Below are positions 16,093 through 27,795 of a DNA stretch of 64,000 bases, one piece after another. The notes beneath the pieces are model-generated. The model was not told the origin of the DNA and made no database searches. It saw only the letters and a program-made list of their open reading frames with translations. A program made the position numbers and the translations under genes. This DNA is from Corynebacterium frankenforstense DSM 45800 (GTDB lineage Bacteria; Actinomycetota; Actinomycetes; Mycobacteriales; Mycobacteriaceae). Within the stretch, counting starts at the first letter, position 1. Every line of letters starts with the position of its first letter. The stretch is from contig NZ_CP009247.1 in NCBI RefSeq assembly GCF_001941485.1, positions 2,294,001 to 2,358,000 of the forward strand, read 5' to 3'.

Positions 16093-17487
16093 ATGCGAAA
16101 GACCTCGTCACGCGCGGGCGCGGCCGCGGTGTTCACCGCCGGCCTGCTCGCCGCCTCCGTCTGCGCCGGCCCCGCACACGCGCAGTCCAGCGCACCCGAA
16201 GGCTCCTCGACGCCCAGCGGCGGCTCGTCCGCGCCCACCGGCTCGAGCGGCAACGAGATCCCCTCTGCGATCGGCGGCTCCTCCGACGCGCCGTGGGACA
16301 TGGCCATCCGCACCGGCATCGCGGACCTGGCCGACCCGGAGGACATCGACCCCGACGGCTTCTACTCCTCGATCGACCCGAACCCGACCGGCGAGCCCGG
16401 CGAGGTGGTCAAGTCCCAGCCGTCCAGCTGGAACCTGCTGGTCGAGGGCGCGACCTGGGGCACCACCGCCGAGCGCATCGTCTACACCTCCCGCGACGCC
16501 AACGGCGAGCCCATCCCGGTCACCGGCACCCTGATCACCCCGGCCGTGCCGTGGGACGGCCCCGGCGAGCGGCCCGTGATGGTCCACGCCCCGGGCACCC
16601 AGGGCGCCGGCGACCAGTGCGCGCCCTCGAAGCTGCTGGCCAAGGGCAAGGAGTACGAGGCGATGGTGCAGGCGGCGATGCTCGGCCGCGGCTGGGCCGT
16701 CGCGATGCCCGACTACGAGGGCCTGGGCACGCCGGGATCGCACACGTACATGAACCGCGTCTCGCAGGCGCACACCACCCTGGACATGGGACGGGCCGCC
16801 CGCGCCAAGGGCTTCACCGGCCCGATGGCCATGTGGGGCTTCTCCCAGGGCGGCGGGGCCGTCGCCGCGGCCGCCGAGCTGCGCGCCGAGTACGCCCCGG
16901 ACCTCGAGATCGCCGGCGCCTTCGCCGGGGCCGTGCCCGCGGACCTGGGCGAGGTGGCCAAGCACATCGACGGCTCCGCGCTGACGGCCGGCATCGCCTA
17001 CACGCTCAACGGCTTCACGCGCACCTACCCGGAGACCCGCGAGGCCCGCGACGAGCTGGTCAGCGAGCAGGGCCAGAGCTTCCTCGAGCAGGCCGACCAC
17101 GAGTGCGAGACGTCCTCGCTGTTCAAGTGGGGCTTCACGGGCACCGAGGCCGCCACGCAGTCCGGCGAGCCGGTGAGCGCCTACCTGGACGAGGAGCCGT
17201 GGAAGTCGGTGCTGGACAAGCAGCGCATCGGCACCATCGCCCCCGACATCCCCGTCTACGTCACCCACAACGTGCAGGACGACCTGGTCGGCATCGAGCA
17301 GGGCCGCCGGATGGTCGAGGACTGGTGTTCCAAGGGCGCGCAGGTGAACTACATCGAGCACGACGTCGGACCGGTCGCGCCGGTGGTCGACCACTCGATC
17401 CCGGACGCGCTCGAGCTGGGCACCGCCATCCCCTGGCTGGAGCAGGCCGTGCGCGGTGAGAACGTGGCGTTGACCTGCAACGCCTAG
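16093..17487 (+). CDS. secreted alpha/beta-hydrolase lipase, second copy
   Basis: 464-residue exported lipase or esterase, paralogous to the one at 12277. The signal peptide ends at AHA-QSS near residue 30. A Ser/Gly/Pro spacer (about 31-65) follows, then the hydrolase fold with nucleophile Ser251 in GFSQGGGA and a probable His in VVDHSIPD. AAAGGA precedes ATG 16093, so unlike the first copy it has a conventional leader. The two enzymes diverge strongly outside the active-site blocks. Confidence 0.9.
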   Translation: MRKTSSRAGAAAVFTAGLLAASVCAGPAHAQSSAPEGSSTPSGGSSAPTGSSGNEIPSAIGGSSDAPWDMAIRTGIADLADPEDIDPDGFYSSIDPNPTGEPGEVVKSQPSSWNLLVEGATWGTTAERIVYTSRDANGEPIPVTGTLITPAVPWDGPGERPVMVHAPGTQGAGDQCAPSKLLAKGKEYEAMVQAAMLGRGWAVAMPDYEGLGTPGSHTYMNRVSQAHTTLDMGRAARAKGFTGPMAMWGFSQGGGAVAAAAELRAEYAPDLEIAGAFAGAVPADLGEVAKHIDGSALTAGIAYTLNGFTRTYPETREARDELVSEQGQSFLEQADHECETSSLFKWGFTGTEAATQSGEPVSAYLDEEPWKSVLDKQRIGTIAPDIPVYVTHNVQDDLVGIEQGRRMVEDWCSKGAQVNYIEHDVGPVAPVVDHSIPDALELGTAIPWLEQAVRGENVALTCNA

Positions 17488-17494
17488 AAGAAGA

Positions 17495-17554
17495 TTGACG
17501 ACGCCCGCGGGGCGCACGGTGGCTGACCACTGTGCGCCCCGCGGGCGTCGTCAA
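17495..17554. terminator. near-perfect 28-bp hairpin made of two inverted motif copies
   Basis: A 23-bp perfect stem (17495-17517 with 17532-17554) continues through GGTGG/CCACT to a CTGA loop, giving 28 pairs with one G-U. Each arm starts with the dispersed motif (TTGACGACGCC). It lies 7 nt past the lipase stop and about 50 nt past the convergent clpC stop. It is probably a bidirectional terminator, although no U-tract follows. Confidence 0.75.
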
Positions 17555-17605
17555 GCGCGGGCGCGGGGCGCGCTCACGCGCACCCCCGCGGCGTCGGGAA
17601 GCGAA

Positions 17606-20404
<2,799 letters not shown>

Positions 20405-20439
20405 GTTGCCCCTAAACTTCTGCCGTAAATGTGTCATCC

Positions 20440-20445
20440 ACTCTA
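20440..20445 (-). promoter_or_regulatory. possible clpC -10 box
   Basis: TAGAGT on the minus strand, about 35 nt before the start. No clear ClgR-type operator was recognised. The 20405-20855 gap also carries a near-copy of the dispersed motif at 20498-20513 and a possible -10 (TAGTCT, 20751-20756) for the plus-strand amidohydrolase. Confidence 0.4.
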
Positions 20446-20855
20446 ACGCGCGGGCGTGACCGGATCTTGCACTCTCGCGCCCCCTCTGCCAGCCCATGCT
20501 TTCCGACGTCCCGTCGGTGCAGGTGACAGCGCCCGCGCGGCGTTGTACGCCGCTAGCGAACAGGGCCCGCGGAAGGGTCCGGGCGTACCGACCGGGGACG
20601 TCGGTCGAGGACCGGGATCGGCCTTGTCGCAATGTCCATGTCCAGCGCCGCAGGCATGACACAGAGACCCCACGGCGGCCCCGTCGCCGAGCGCGGCGAT
20701 ATGCCCGGGGCCGAACGCAGCGGCCCTCGACCTGCTCGCAGTGACCGGCATAGTCTTGGGGACAGTCGCAATTGTCTTCGCCGCAGCAGCGCGCACGCCC
20801 CGCCGCGTTCGCGTGCGGGAAAAGGTCTCGGACACCGACAGTTAGGACGAAGCCG

Positions 20856-21890
20856 ATGCAGCACGATCGGGCTCTCGACGCCATCGACACGCACGCGCAC
20901 GTATACCCGGACGATTACCTGGATTACCTCGGCGCACACGGGGCCCCGGAAGGCAGCACCGAGATCGCCAAGGGAATGGGTGCCGATTCCGGCGCAGAAG
21001 ACATGAAGGCGCGGCTCGAATGGATGGATCGAGCCGGAGTCGAGGCCCAGGTGCTGGCGGTGACACCGCAGAGCCCCGCCCTGCCCGAAGCCGAGCACGC
21101 AGCGTACGCCGCACGCATGATCAACGAGCGCTACATCGACATCGCCGAGGCCTACCCGGGCCGCTTCCACTGCTACGCGGCTCTTCCGCTCCCGCACCTC
21201 GACGCGGCCCTCGAGGAATTGGAGTGGATCGACGATTCCGGCCGGTTCTGCGGCGTCGGGCTGCCGGCCTTGTCGGCGGGGCGGCCCTATCTCTCGGAGG
21301 GCTACCTCGACCCGGTCTGGAGCTTTCTCGACGAACGGGAAATGGTGGTCAATATTCACCCGACCGGGTGCGGGGCGAACTCGCAGTGGTTGCTCGACCA
21401 CCGTCTGGAGTGGGTCAACGGCGCACCGGTCGAGGACGCCACCGCGACATTGGAGCTGCTGAAGGCTGATGTTCCGCGTCGCTTCCCCAAGATCACGTTC
21501 CACGTCGCGCATCTGGGCGGCGATCTGCCCATGCTGGCGCAGCGAATCGAGGACAACTACGAGGACTGGGACGCGTTTCCGGCGTCACCGAACGAGACCT
21601 TGCGGCGGTTCTATTTCGACGCCGCCAACTTCCACGAGCCGTCGTTGGCCCTCGCCGCGGAGACCTTCGGCCTGACGCAGCTGATCGCCGGTTCCGATTT
21701 CCCGTACTTCCAGAGGGAGAAATACGTCCGCGCCTTCGACTACGTGCGGACGTCACGCTTCAGCGACGAGGAGAAACAACAGATTCTGCGGAAGAACGCG
21801 GAGCGCCTGTTCAAACTGGGCGAACGTACCGGTGAAAGCCACGGGGAGAAGTGCACCCGTGAAAGCCACGGAGAGAAGGACAAGTGCTAG
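20856..21890 (+). CDS. amidohydrolase_2 family metal-dependent hydrolase/decarboxylase
   Basis: 344-residue TIM-barrel enzyme of the ACMSD/resorcylate decarboxylase superfamily; substrate unknown. Metal ligands: His13 and His15 in DTHAHVYP, a His in NIHPTGCG, a His in HVAHLGGDLP and an Asp in AGSDFPYF. ATG 20856 has AGGACGAAG upstream. The C-terminus carries a 27-bp tandem duplication (21832-21851 and 21859-21878) encoding two ESHGEK repeats. It overlaps the next gene by 7 nt. By eye it is less GC-rich than its neighbours, suggesting acquisition. Confidence 0.8.
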   Translation: MQHDRALDAIDTHAHVYPDDYLDYLGAHGAPEGSTEIAKGMGADSGAEDMKARLEWMDRAGVEAQVLAVTPQSPALPEAEHAAYAARMINERYIDIAEAYPGRFHCYAALPLPHLDAALEELEWIDDSGRFCGVGLPALSAGRPYLSEGYLDPVWSFLDEREMVVNIHPTGCGANSQWLLDHRLEWVNGAPVEDATATLELLKADVPRRFPKITFHVAHLGGDLPMLAQRIEDNYEDWDAFPASPNETLRRFYFDAANFHEPSLALAAETFGLTQLIAGSDFPYFQREKYVRAFDYVRTSRFSDEEKQQILRKNAERLFKLGERTGESHGEKCTRESHGEKDKC

Positions 21891-22699
21891 AAAGCTACCG
21901 CGACCGGATCGCCGGCCCGTCCGCGCTCGTCGAGGCCTCGGCGGCCCACGGCGTCGAGTTCCTCGACGAGGTCGTCGACCGGCACACCCGGACGATCCCC
22001 TTCGACAACGTGGACGTGGCCTTGGGCCGCGGGGTCAGCATCGCGCCCGAGTCCGTGCGCCGCAAGCTGCTGGACCAGAGGCGCGGCGGTTTCTGCTTCG
22101 AGCACGCGGAGATCATCCACCAGGTCCTGGACGAGCTGGGTGTGGAGCACCATCGCTTCCTGGCCCGGGTACTGCTCAGCGGCAGCGAGGAGCCGGGCGC
22201 GGCCACGCACTGCGCCAATATCGCGCACCTGGACGGCGGGCGCTACATCATCGATCCCGGCTTCGGCGGGGGTACGCCCACCGTGGCGGTACCCCTCGAC
22301 GGCGCGGAACGCGCAGGCTTCCGCGTGGTGCCTGCCGCCGACGACGACCCGCGCGCAATCGACCGCATCCTGCAGTCGCGCACCGATGTCTCGGACAAGC
22401 ATCCCGAGGGCTTCAAGGACGTCTACGGCATCTGCGACTGGGATCCCCGACCGGCGGACTTGGACATGGCCTGCTGGTATGCGGCTTCCAGGCGAGGGCA
22501 GATGTTCACCGAGAACTTCGTCGTGGTGCTGCGCGGCGAGGGCACCCGCTCCATCTTCAACACCGGGCTCAAGACCGAACAGGGAACCCGGGAGCTCGAC
22601 GGCGCGGAGGACCTGCGCGACGCGTTACGGAGGCATTTCGGCGTCGAAGTGGATCCGCGACAGGCGGCCGAACTGTGGGATTTCGCCCACCGCGGCTGA
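21884..22699 (+). CDS. nat: arylamine N-acetyltransferase
   Basis: Transfers acetyl (or another acyl) from CoA to arylamines. 271 residues with a complete catalytic triad: Cys71 in RRGGFCFEH, His109 in ATHCANI and Asp124 in IIDPGFGG. The GTG start overlaps the end of the amidohydrolase, which shows translational coupling and suggests a shared pathway on an aromatic amine or amide. The ribosome-binding site AGAAGGACA is supplied by the second duplicated segment of the upstream gene. Confidence 0.92.
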   Translation: MLESYRDRIAGPSALVEASAAHGVEFLDEVVDRHTRTIPFDNVDVALGRGVSIAPESVRRKLLDQRRGGFCFEHAEIIHQVLDELGVEHHRFLARVLLSGSEEPGAATHCANIAHLDGGRYIIDPGFGGGTPTVAVPLDGAERAGFRVVPAADDDPRAIDRILQSRTDVSDKHPEGFKDVYGICDWDPRPADLDMACWYAASRRGQMFTENFVVVLRGEGTRSIFNTGLKTEQGTRELDGAEDLRDALRRHFGVEVDPRQAAELWDFAHRG

Positions 22700-22759
22700 G
22701 CCCGCGCGGCTGAGCCCACCGTGGCCGGCGCACGCCGCTCGCGTGAGCCCGCGCGGCCG

Positions 22760-22900
22760 GCACGCCGAAGTCCGCCATCACGGCGGGCAGGGCGACCGAG
22801 ACGGTCGTCTCTTGAGGATCATCATCATCGCGGAGATGACGAGGACGGCCAGCAGCGCGAAGACGCGCCGGCCCTCCAGCTTTTCTTCGGTCGCCGCCAT
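22760..22900 (-). pseudogene. remnant of a DHA2-type MFS drug exporter, N-terminus only
   Basis: From ATG 22900 the frame reads MAATEEKLEGRRVFALLAVL then VISAMMMIL, the first membrane helix of an EmrB/QacA-type exporter. One frame over it continues ETTVSVALPAVMADFGV, the signature that normally follows. One missing base near 22812 explains the shift, and homology ends soon after. A broken gene with a good start region is the simplest reading. Confidence 0.7.
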
Positions 22901-22942
22901 GCGGGTCCTGCTTTCCGTCTCGGTTTCGGGTGGTGCGCGGTT

Positions 22943-22958
22943 GCTTGCCGACGCCGCG
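22943..22958 (+). repeat. dispersed motif copy
   Basis: GCTTGCCGACGCCGCG upstream of the broken exporter, in the otherwise gene-poor stretch 22700-23198. Confidence 0.6.
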
Positions 22959-23010
22959 CGGTGCGGCGCGGGCGCGTGATCTCCGGCACCGCGCGGCCCG
23001 CCGCGCGTGC

Positions 23011-23038
23011 AAAAACCCCGGCCTTCTACGGCCGGGGT
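23011..23038 (-). terminator. intrinsic terminator (minus strand)
   Basis: A 9-bp stem, ACCCCGGCC with GGCCGGGGT, has a 6-nt loop and is followed on the minus strand by five Ts. It would end transcripts from the large membrane-protein gene whose stop is at 23199. Confidence 0.75.
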
Positions 23039-23100
23039 GTGGCGAGGTGTTTCGCGGACGACACAGGTTAAACCGGATCTTTCGGCCCCGCCAACGGCGT

Positions 23101-23129
23101 CGCGGCCGCCGTGGGACACGGCGGCCGCG
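23101..23129. repeat. 13-bp perfect inverted repeat
   Basis: CGCGGCCGCCGTG, then GGA, then CACGGCGGCCGCG. It lies between the YhgE/Pip stop and its terminator, has no T-run and could stabilise the mRNA 3' end. Confidence 0.6.
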
Positions 23130-23198
23130 AATCGAAACCTTTGGATTGAACCCGTTTGCGTTAGTCTCCTGCGGGTTTGTCAGGGCCGGTGATCTTGG

Positions 23199-25547
23199 TC
23201 ACTTACGGCGGCGCAGCAGCCTCCCGAGGCGGTCGCGCTCGGCCTTGCGGCGCTTTCCGCCGCCGCCCTTCTCCGGGGCGTCGACCGGGTCCAGCCGGCC
23301 GGTCGTCTCGGCGTCTGCGGCATCGCCGATCCCGGCCGCACGGTCGCGGCCCGAACCGGTCACCCCCGTGTCGCCGAAGCCCGCGGCGCTCGCGCCGCCG
23401 GCCCCGCCGCCCTCGGCGTGGCGGCCGGCCGTGCCCGTACCGGCGACGTCGTCATGCGCGGCGTCGTCAATCCCGGCGCCGACGGAGACGCGCTCGCGCT
23501 CCCGCTCGTGGGCGTCGACCTGCTCGGCGTAGAAGTCGTCCTCCTCGCGCAGCATCAGCTCGTCCTGCTCGCGGGCGAAGCCGTTGATGCGGGCGACGCG
23601 GACGACGATCGTCAGAGCCAGCGGCACCAGGATGAAGAAGAGCAGTCCGGCGATGCCAGCCCAGAAGGTCGCGTCCCAGCGGCCGTCGGTGGCGCGGATG
23701 AAGCCGTAGCGGGCGTAGGTCATCGGGCTGGTCGGGTGGAAGAAGCGGAACAGCTGCGGGATGATCGGCTGCGGCCACACGCCGCCGAAGACCAGCACGC
23801 CGTAGCCGTACATGCCCAGCGAGAAGATGCCGCCGATCACGCGGCCGAACAGCGCGCGGAAGAACTGGTAGCTCGCGGCGCCGGCCATCGCGATCAGGGC
23901 GAAGACCACGACGGTGGCCAGCCAGCTGGCCGGGGACCAGCCCATGAAGGTCGAGATCAGGCCCATCGCGCAGACGGTGACGAAGTTGATCAGGCTCAGC
24001 GCGCCGAAGGCCTTGAGCACCGGGCCGACCGAGCGCGAGCGCGACCAGCGGCCGGTCACGTGCGGGACGAGCATGGCGGTCAGCGCCATGATCAGGAAGC
24101 CGATGACCACGACAAGGATCAGCGAGATACCGCTGGTGACCTCCTTGGCCGTCGGGTCGTTGACGTCGATGTTGGTCGTGACCGGGTGCAGGTTCGTCTC
24201 GTCGAAGGCGACCGGGGCGGCGGCCTGCTTGGCCGAGCCGTCGACGTTCTCGAAGGTCGGGGCGCGTCCCGCGCCCTCCTCGAGCCGCGTGCTCAGCTCC
24301 CCGGTGCCGTCCTTGAGGCGGGTGGTGCCGTCGTCGAGCTGGGCCGAGCCGTCCTTCAGGCGGGTCGTGCCGTCCTTCAGGCGCGTGGTGCCGTCGTGCA
24401 GCTGGGTCGCGCCGTCGGAGAGCTCCGTGGCACCGTCGTCGAGCTGGTAGATGCCGTCGGCCAGGCGGTTCATGCCGTTGAGGTAGGGCGCCGAGGGGTC
24501 GTTGAGGTTGTAGCGCATCTCGGCGGTGCCGTTCTTCAGCTTGTTCAGCTGGGCGACCATGTTGTCGGGGTTGTTGGCGTTGAAGCGGCCGACGATGCCC
24601 TCGAGCTGGGCGGCCTGCTCGTGCTGGCCGACGCCGTGCAGCAGGTCGATGACCGGCTGCAGGGCGGGTGCCACGGACCGGACCTGCTCAAGCAGCGGGA
24701 TGAGCAGGCCGGTCAGCTGGCCCACGCCGTCGTCGATCTGCGCGGCACCGTCGCCGAGCTGCTGCGTGCCGCCCTGCAGCTGGCCGATGCCGTCGGTCAG
24801 CTGGGTGGTGCCGTCCTTGAGGCGGGTGGTGCCGTCGGTCAGGCGCGTGGTGCCGTCGTGGAGCTGGGTCGCGCCGTCGTCGAGCTGGCCCACGCCGTCC
24901 TTGGCCTGGGTGGTGCCGTCCTTGAGCTGGGTGGCGCCGTCGTCGAGCTGGCCGGCGCCGTCGGCGGCGGCGCGCAGGCCGTCGCCGAGCTCGTTGATGC
25001 CGCCGATGATCTCCTGGCTGTAGCCCTCGGCGATGGAGCTGGCGACCTGCGCCTGGATCTGCGGCACCAGGCCCGAGGTCAGCAGGGCCTGGTTGGAGCC
25101 GTTGTAGTCGTTGTAGGCGATGGTCACCGTCGGCTGGACGGGTTCCTCGCTCATCACGGACAGGACGTTGGTGGAGAAGTCCTCCGGGATGTTCATCACG
25201 AACAGGTACTCGCCGGTGACCAGGCCCTGGTCGGCGTCCTCGCGGCTGACCTCCTCGAAGGCGAGGTAGTCCGCGGCGGCGAGGCCCTCGACGACCTGGT
25301 CGCCGTAGTTGTTCTGCTCGCCGTCACGCTCGGCGCCGTCGTCCTCGTTGACGACGGCCAGCTTGGTCGAGTGCAGGTACTGGGAGGGGTCCCACATCGC
25401 CCACATGAAGGTGATCGCGCCGATCAGGGGCGTCACCAGGAGGAAGACGATGAGGGTGCGCGCCAGCATGGTCTTCGGGCGCCAGTCGAGTGCGGAGAAG
25501 AGGCCGCGGCACTGCCTACGGGTCGCTGTCGCTTCTGAGCTCGGCAT
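23199..25547 (-). CDS. YhgE/Pip-family membrane protein with LxxG heptad repeats
   Basis: 782-residue membrane protein of the phage-infection-protein/ABC-2-like family; function uncertain, proposed for export or virus receptors elsewhere. One N-terminal membrane helix (TLIVFLLVTPLIGAITFMWA), a large external region with two blocks of seven-residue repeats (such as QLDDGATQL and RLKDGTTQL), then five or six C-terminal helices and a charged cytoplasmic tail. The tail contains a dispersed motif copy (23457-23472). ATG 25547 follows AAGGACAACC; in-frame upstream sequence has no ribosome-binding site. Confidence 0.85.
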   Translation of the reverse strand: MPSSEATATRRQCRGLFSALDWRPKTMLARTLIVFLLVTPLIGAITFMWAMWDPSQYLHSTKLAVVNEDDGAERDGEQNNYGDQVVEGLAAADYLAFEEVSREDADQGLVTGEYLFVMNIPEDFSTNVLSVMSEEPVQPTVTIAYNDYNGSNQALLTSGLVPQIQAQVASSIAEGYSQEIIGGINELGDGLRAAADGAGQLDDGATQLKDGTTQAKDGVGQLDDGATQLHDGTTRLTDGTTRLKDGTTQLTDGIGQLQGGTQQLGDGAAQIDDGVGQLTGLLIPLLEQVRSVAPALQPVIDLLHGVGQHEQAAQLEGIVGRFNANNPDNMVAQLNKLKNGTAEMRYNLNDPSAPYLNGMNRLADGIYQLDDGATELSDGATQLHDGTTRLKDGTTRLKDGSAQLDDGTTRLKDGTGELSTRLEEGAGRAPTFENVDGSAKQAAAPVAFDETNLHPVTTNIDVNDPTAKEVTSGISLILVVVIGFLIMALTAMLVPHVTGRWSRSRSVGPVLKAFGALSLINFVTVCAMGLISTFMGWSPASWLATVVVFALIAMAGAASYQFFRALFGRVIGGIFSLGMYGYGVLVFGGVWPQPIIPQLFRFFHPTSPMTYARYGFIRATDGRWDATFWAGIAGLLFFILVPLALTIVVRVARINGFAREQDELMLREEDDFYAEQVDAHERERERVSVGAGIDDAAHDDVAGTGTAGRHAEGGGAGGASAAGFGDTGVTGSGRDRAAGIGDAADAETTGRLDPVDAPEKGGGGKRRKAERDRLGRLLRRRK

Positions 25548-26051
25548 GGTTGTCCTTCGGTTGAGGGCGCCGCCTTCCGGCGACGCCTGCGTGAACTCCG
25601 GTGGCGTCCGGGGGCGACCCGGACGACACCTATATGTCGTGGGCCACATCTTCGCATGCCTAATAACTCATGTCATGTGTTTGGGAAACATATTTGTTCC
25701 TGCCCCTCCTTCCCCGGCGGCCGCTTCCCCACTAACAGCCGTTCGCAACATGCGCCTCACCAGTAACAACAGCGCAGATGCCCCCTCCCCTGTCGCCGCA
25801 CCCCCGACGCGTAAAAAATTTGGCCGCGCACTCGCCGTAAGCCACGGAAAACACCGGCGCCGGCGGGCAGAAACACGACTCCCCCGCCCTTCCGCAGCGC
25901 ACGAAAAAACGCGCCACCCGGAGGTGGCGCGCCTCGTCGAACCCGCGGGACGTCGTCAATCGGACGGCGCCCGCGGGGCCGACACCATCGCCGGCACCGG
26001 CACAAGCGCCTGCGCCGACACCATCGCCGGCGCCGGCACCGGAACCGGGGC
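25548..26051. other. 504-bp gap with AT-rich promoter zone and direct repeats
   Basis: 25630-25700 is AT-rich and probably holds the promoter of the YhgE/Pip gene. 25946-25961 is a dispersed motif copy (minus strand). 25979-26004 and 26014-26039 are near-identical 26-bp direct repeats. No gene is supported. Confidence 0.6.
25904..25931 (-). terminator. intrinsic terminator of lysS
   Basis: A 9-bp stem, CGCGCCACC with GGTGGCGCG, has a CGGA loop and is followed on the minus strand by six Ts. It lies about 120 nt after the lysS stop. Confidence 0.85.
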
Positions 26052-27641
26052 TTAAGCCTCCGGCTTGACCAGCGGGAAGAGCACGGTCTCGCGGATGCCC
26101 AGGCCGGTCAGGGCCATCAGCAGGCGGTCGATGCCCATGCCGTTGCCGGAGGTCGGCGGCATGCCCTGCTCCATGGCGGCCAGGAAGTCCTCGTCGAGGC
26201 GCATCGCCTCGTCGTCGCCGGCGGCGGCCAGGCGGGCCTGGTCCTCGAAGCGCTCGCGCTGAATGACCGGGTCGACGAGCTCGGAGTAGCCGGTGGCCAG
26301 CTCGAAGCCGCGGACGTAGAGGTCCCACTTCTCGGTCACGCGCGGCTTGGAGCGGTGGTCGCGGGTCAGCGGCGAGGTCTCGACCGGGAAGTCCTTGACG
26401 AAGGTCGGCTCGTAGAGCTGGTCGGAGCACAGGTGCTCCCAGATCTCCTCGACGAACTTGCCGTGGCCCCAGCCGCCGTTCTCCGGCCACTCCAGGCCGA
26501 TCGCGTCGGCGATCTCGCGCAGTTCCTCGACGGTGGAGTCGACGGTGACCTCGGGCTGGCCGGGGAACTTGCGGGCCAGCGCCTCGTTGAGCGAGGGGTA
26601 CATCTCGAGGACCTTCCACTCGCCGCCGAAGTCGTACTCGGTGCCGTCGGCCAGGGTGACCTTCTCGGTGCCGAAGACGGCGCGGGCCACGGACTGGATC
26701 AGGCCCTTGATCAGCTTCGCGCCGGTCTCGTAGGTGCCGTAGGCCTGGTAGGTCTCCAGCATCGCGAACTCCGGGGAGTGCGAGGAGTCCACGCCCTCGT
26801 TGCGGAAGTTGCGGTTGACCTCGAAGACGCGCTCGATGCCGCCGACCACGCAGCGCTTGAGGTAGAGCTCCGGGGCGATGCGCAGGTAGAGGTCGATGTC
26901 CAGCGCGTTGGAGTGGGTGACGAAGGGGCGGGCGGCCGCGCCGCCGTGCAGGGTCTGCAGCATCGGGGTCTCGACCTCGAGGAAGCCCTCGCCCTCGAGG
27001 TAGTCGCGCAGCGCGCGCATGACCTTGATGCGGGTCAGGGCGTTCCGGCGGGCGGCCTCGCGCATGATCAGGTCGGTGTAGCGGTGGCGCACGCGGGTGT
27101 CCTCGGCCATCTCGGCGAAGGAGACCGGCAGCGGGCGCAGCGCCTTGGACGCCATCTGCCAGGCGGTGGCCATCACGGAGAGCTCACCGCGGCGGGAGGC
27201 GACCACGCGGCCGGTAACCGAGATGAAGTCGCCGAGGTCCGCGTCGGCCTTCCAGGCGTCGAGGGCGTCCTTGCCCACCTCGGCCAGCGAGAGCATGGCC
27301 TGGATCTGGGTGCCGTCGCCCTCCTGGAGGGTGGCGAAGCACAGCTTGCCGGTGTTGCGCATGAACATCAGGCGCCCGACCAGGGAGACGACCTCGTCGG
27401 TCTCCTCGCCGGGGGCGAGCTCGACGACGCCCTCGGCGCCGGTCTTCTCCTCGTCGGCCCCCAGCACGCGGTAGCGCTCGCGCACCTCGCGGATGCTGCC
27501 GGTGCGGGCGACCTCCACCGGGTAGGCCTCGGTGCCCTCGGACAGCAGGCGGGCGCGCTTCTCCCGGCGGACTCGCTGCTGCTCGGGCAGGTCAGAGCCG
27601 CCCTCGGCGGCGACGTTCTTGGGGTCCTTTGCGTCAGTCAC
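26052..27641 (-). CDS. lysS: lysyl-tRNA synthetase (class II)
   Basis: Charges tRNA-Lys. 529 residues: an N-terminal OB-fold anticodon domain ([17 protein letters not shown]) and the class II catalytic core with motif 2 ([20 protein letters not shown]) and motif 3 ([11 protein letters not shown]). GTG 27641 lies 8 nt after a TACGCT -10 box (27650-27655), so the message is probably leaderless. The place downstream of clpC matches Rv3598c, but lsr2 is not between them here. Confidence 0.97.
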   Translation of the reverse strand: MTDAKDPKNVAAEGGSDLPEQQRVRREKRARLLSEGTEAYPVEVARTGSIREVRERYRVLGADEEKTGAEGVVELAPGEETDEVVSLVGRLMFMRNTGKLCFATLQEGDGTQIQAMLSLAEVGKDALDAWKADADLGDFISVTGRVVASRRGELSVMATAWQMASKALRPLPVSFAEMAEDTRVRHRYTDLIMREAARRNALTRIKVMRALRDYLEGEGFLEVETPMLQTLHGGAAARPFVTHSNALDIDLYLRIAPELYLKRCVVGGIERVFEVNRNFRNEGVDSSHSPEFAMLETYQAYGTYETGAKLIKGLIQSVARAVFGTEKVTLADGTEYDFGGEWKVLEMYPSLNEALARKFPGQPEVTVDSTVEELREIADAIGLEWPENGGWGHGKFVEEIWEHLCSDQLYEPTFVKDFPVETSPLTRDHRSKPRVTEKWDLYVRGFELATGYSELVDPVIQRERFEDQARLAAAGDDEAMRLDEDFLAAMEQGMPPTSGNGMGIDRLLMALTGLGIRETVLFPLVKPEA

Positions 27642-27649
27642 GTCTCCAC

Positions 27650-27655
27650 AGCGTA
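27650..27655 (-). promoter_or_regulatory. leaderless -10 box of lysS
   Basis: TACGCT on the minus strand, 8 nt before the GTG start. This suggests lysS has its own promoter after panC. Confidence 0.45.
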
Positions 27656-27724
27656 GTGGACCGCTCCGCAGGACTCGCAGCCGGACTCTCGCGCGTGCCC
27701 GGGGGACGCCTCGTGCGCGCCCAC

Positions 27725-27795
27725 GGCGGGCCGGCGCGGCGCCCGCGGCGGGCCGGCGCGACGCCCGCGGCGGGCCGGCGCGACGCCCGCGGCGG
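27725..27795. repeat. 22-bp tandem repeats downstream of panC
   Basis: About three units of CGGGCCGGCGCGACGCCCGC (plus GG) run directly up to the panC stop codon. They are not coding and may affect readthrough into lysS. Confidence 0.65.

Noticed and set aside
24290..24960. CRISPR-like regular repeats
   Set aside because: They are in-frame heptad repeats of the YhgE/Pip protein with no spacers.
25979..26039. CRISPR or transposon ends
   Set aside because: Only two direct copies, no spacer array, no transposase nearby.
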